A stretch of 64,000 nucleotides of DNA from Kitasatospora sp. MAP12-44. Lineage in GTDB: Bacteria; Actinomycetota; Actinomycetes; Streptomycetales; Streptomycetaceae. The DNA is taken from the NCBI RefSeq assembly GCF_029892095.1, contig NZ_JARZAE010000004.1:6200001-6264000 (forward strand), read 5' to 3'. Position 1 is the stretch's first letter. The number at the start of each line of letters is the position of its first letter. The notes beneath the pieces are model-generated. The model saw only the letters and a list, made by a program, of their open reading frames with translations, had not been told where the DNA came from and ran no database searches. The translations under genes and the position numbers were made by a program. This document shows, in pieces, positions 62,348 through 64,000 of the stretch.

Positions 62348-62524
62348 CGGCGGCAGGCAGCGAGCCAGACGGTGTGCGCCGGTGCGGTGCGCACCGTTCG
62401 GCCGTCGCCGCACCGTCCCGCGCCGTTCCGGCGCCGCCCAGACCCTCGCCGCACCCTTGTGCCCCCGCCGCCGGCTGTCATGACGCGGACCGGGGCCGTC
62501 CCAGCCCCAGGAGCTTTCCCAGCC
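62348..62524 (+). promoter_or_regulatory. Structured leader between the peptide and the ABC-F gene
   Basis: ACGGTGTGC (62369-62377) can pair with GCGCACCGT (62389-62397), nine pairs with one wobble, and the rest is GC-rich with further pairing options. A possible attenuator whose folding could depend on ribosomes on the leader peptide. The ribosome site CAGGAGC lies at 62507-62513. Confidence 0.45.

Positions 62525-64000
<1,476 letters not shown>

Overview
The window is high-GC DNA with the codon use and short leaderless promoters of a streptomycete (Streptomyces, Kitasatospora or Streptacidiphilus). The psd-pssA / acyl-CoA dehydrogenase / maoC / mcl / ecm / ccr block, the glutamine synthetase II gene, the cobalamin genes and an LAxTG-anchored surface protein all fit that family. 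No rRNA, tRNA, CRISPR array, integrase or transposase gene was seen.

Left part (1-14,340): a transporter, an amidohydrolase and uracil-DNA glycosylase (ung) are followed by an accessory region. It is bracketed by remains of ung: the intact gene at 2230-2907, a 456-bp 3' copy at 7565-8020 and a 147-bp 3' relic at 14172-14318, all in the same orientation. The first interval holds a leftward module: a small protein with a C-terminal amyloid-type motif (6653-7069), an NB-ARC/TPR STAND protein carrying the same motif at its N-terminus (4008-6656), and an OGG-fold glycosylase-like gene with an apparent frameshift (2995 to about 4000). This looks like a bacterial NLR with amyloid signalling, that is, an immunity or regulated cell death system, and it is the most interesting content. 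The second interval holds three regulator/oxidoreductase sets (MarR, HxlR and TetR families), each with visible operators, and an M24 peptidase-like gene.

Middle (14,340-35,600): a frameshifted LAxTG surface protein; glnII behind an 11-bp-periodic GlnR-type operator; MFS, ArsR/DUF5937, DUF4188 and MerR genes; then a late cobalamin pathway. A cobalamin riboswitch precedes cobD-cobQ-chelatase-cobO-cobB, all overlapping or nearly so, and a cobE-cobC fusion follows separately. Next come an XRE regulator, an alpha/beta hydrolase, a conserved hypothetical gene and pssA-psd.

35,900-45,300 is the ethylmalonyl-CoA pathway: crotonyl-CoA carboxylase/reductase, B12-dependent ethylmalonyl-CoA mutase, beta-methylmalyl-CoA lyase, a MaoC hydratase and an acyl-CoA dehydrogenase. 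Upstream are a TetR regulator, with palindromes in the ccr promoter, and a tandem-duplicated 3-hydroxyacyl-CoA dehydrogenase. The B12 genes 6 kb away supply the cofactor of the mutase.

Right part (45,300-64,000): a glutamine synthetase-like/amidohydrolase pair that resembles a split FluG, a HipA-like kinase, an SRPBCC protein, and a rightward exopolysaccharide operon (49,820-59,798: two GT4 glycosyltransferases, a polyprenyl glycosylphosphotransferase, an O-antigen ligase-like polymerase, a MurJ-type flippase, a polysaccharide deacetylase, a Wzz-like protein and a FemAB-like acyltransferase). A convergent secreted GH26-like hydrolase and a beta-propeller lipoprotein-like gene follow. Last comes an ABC-F protein behind a seven-codon leader peptide, cut by the window end.
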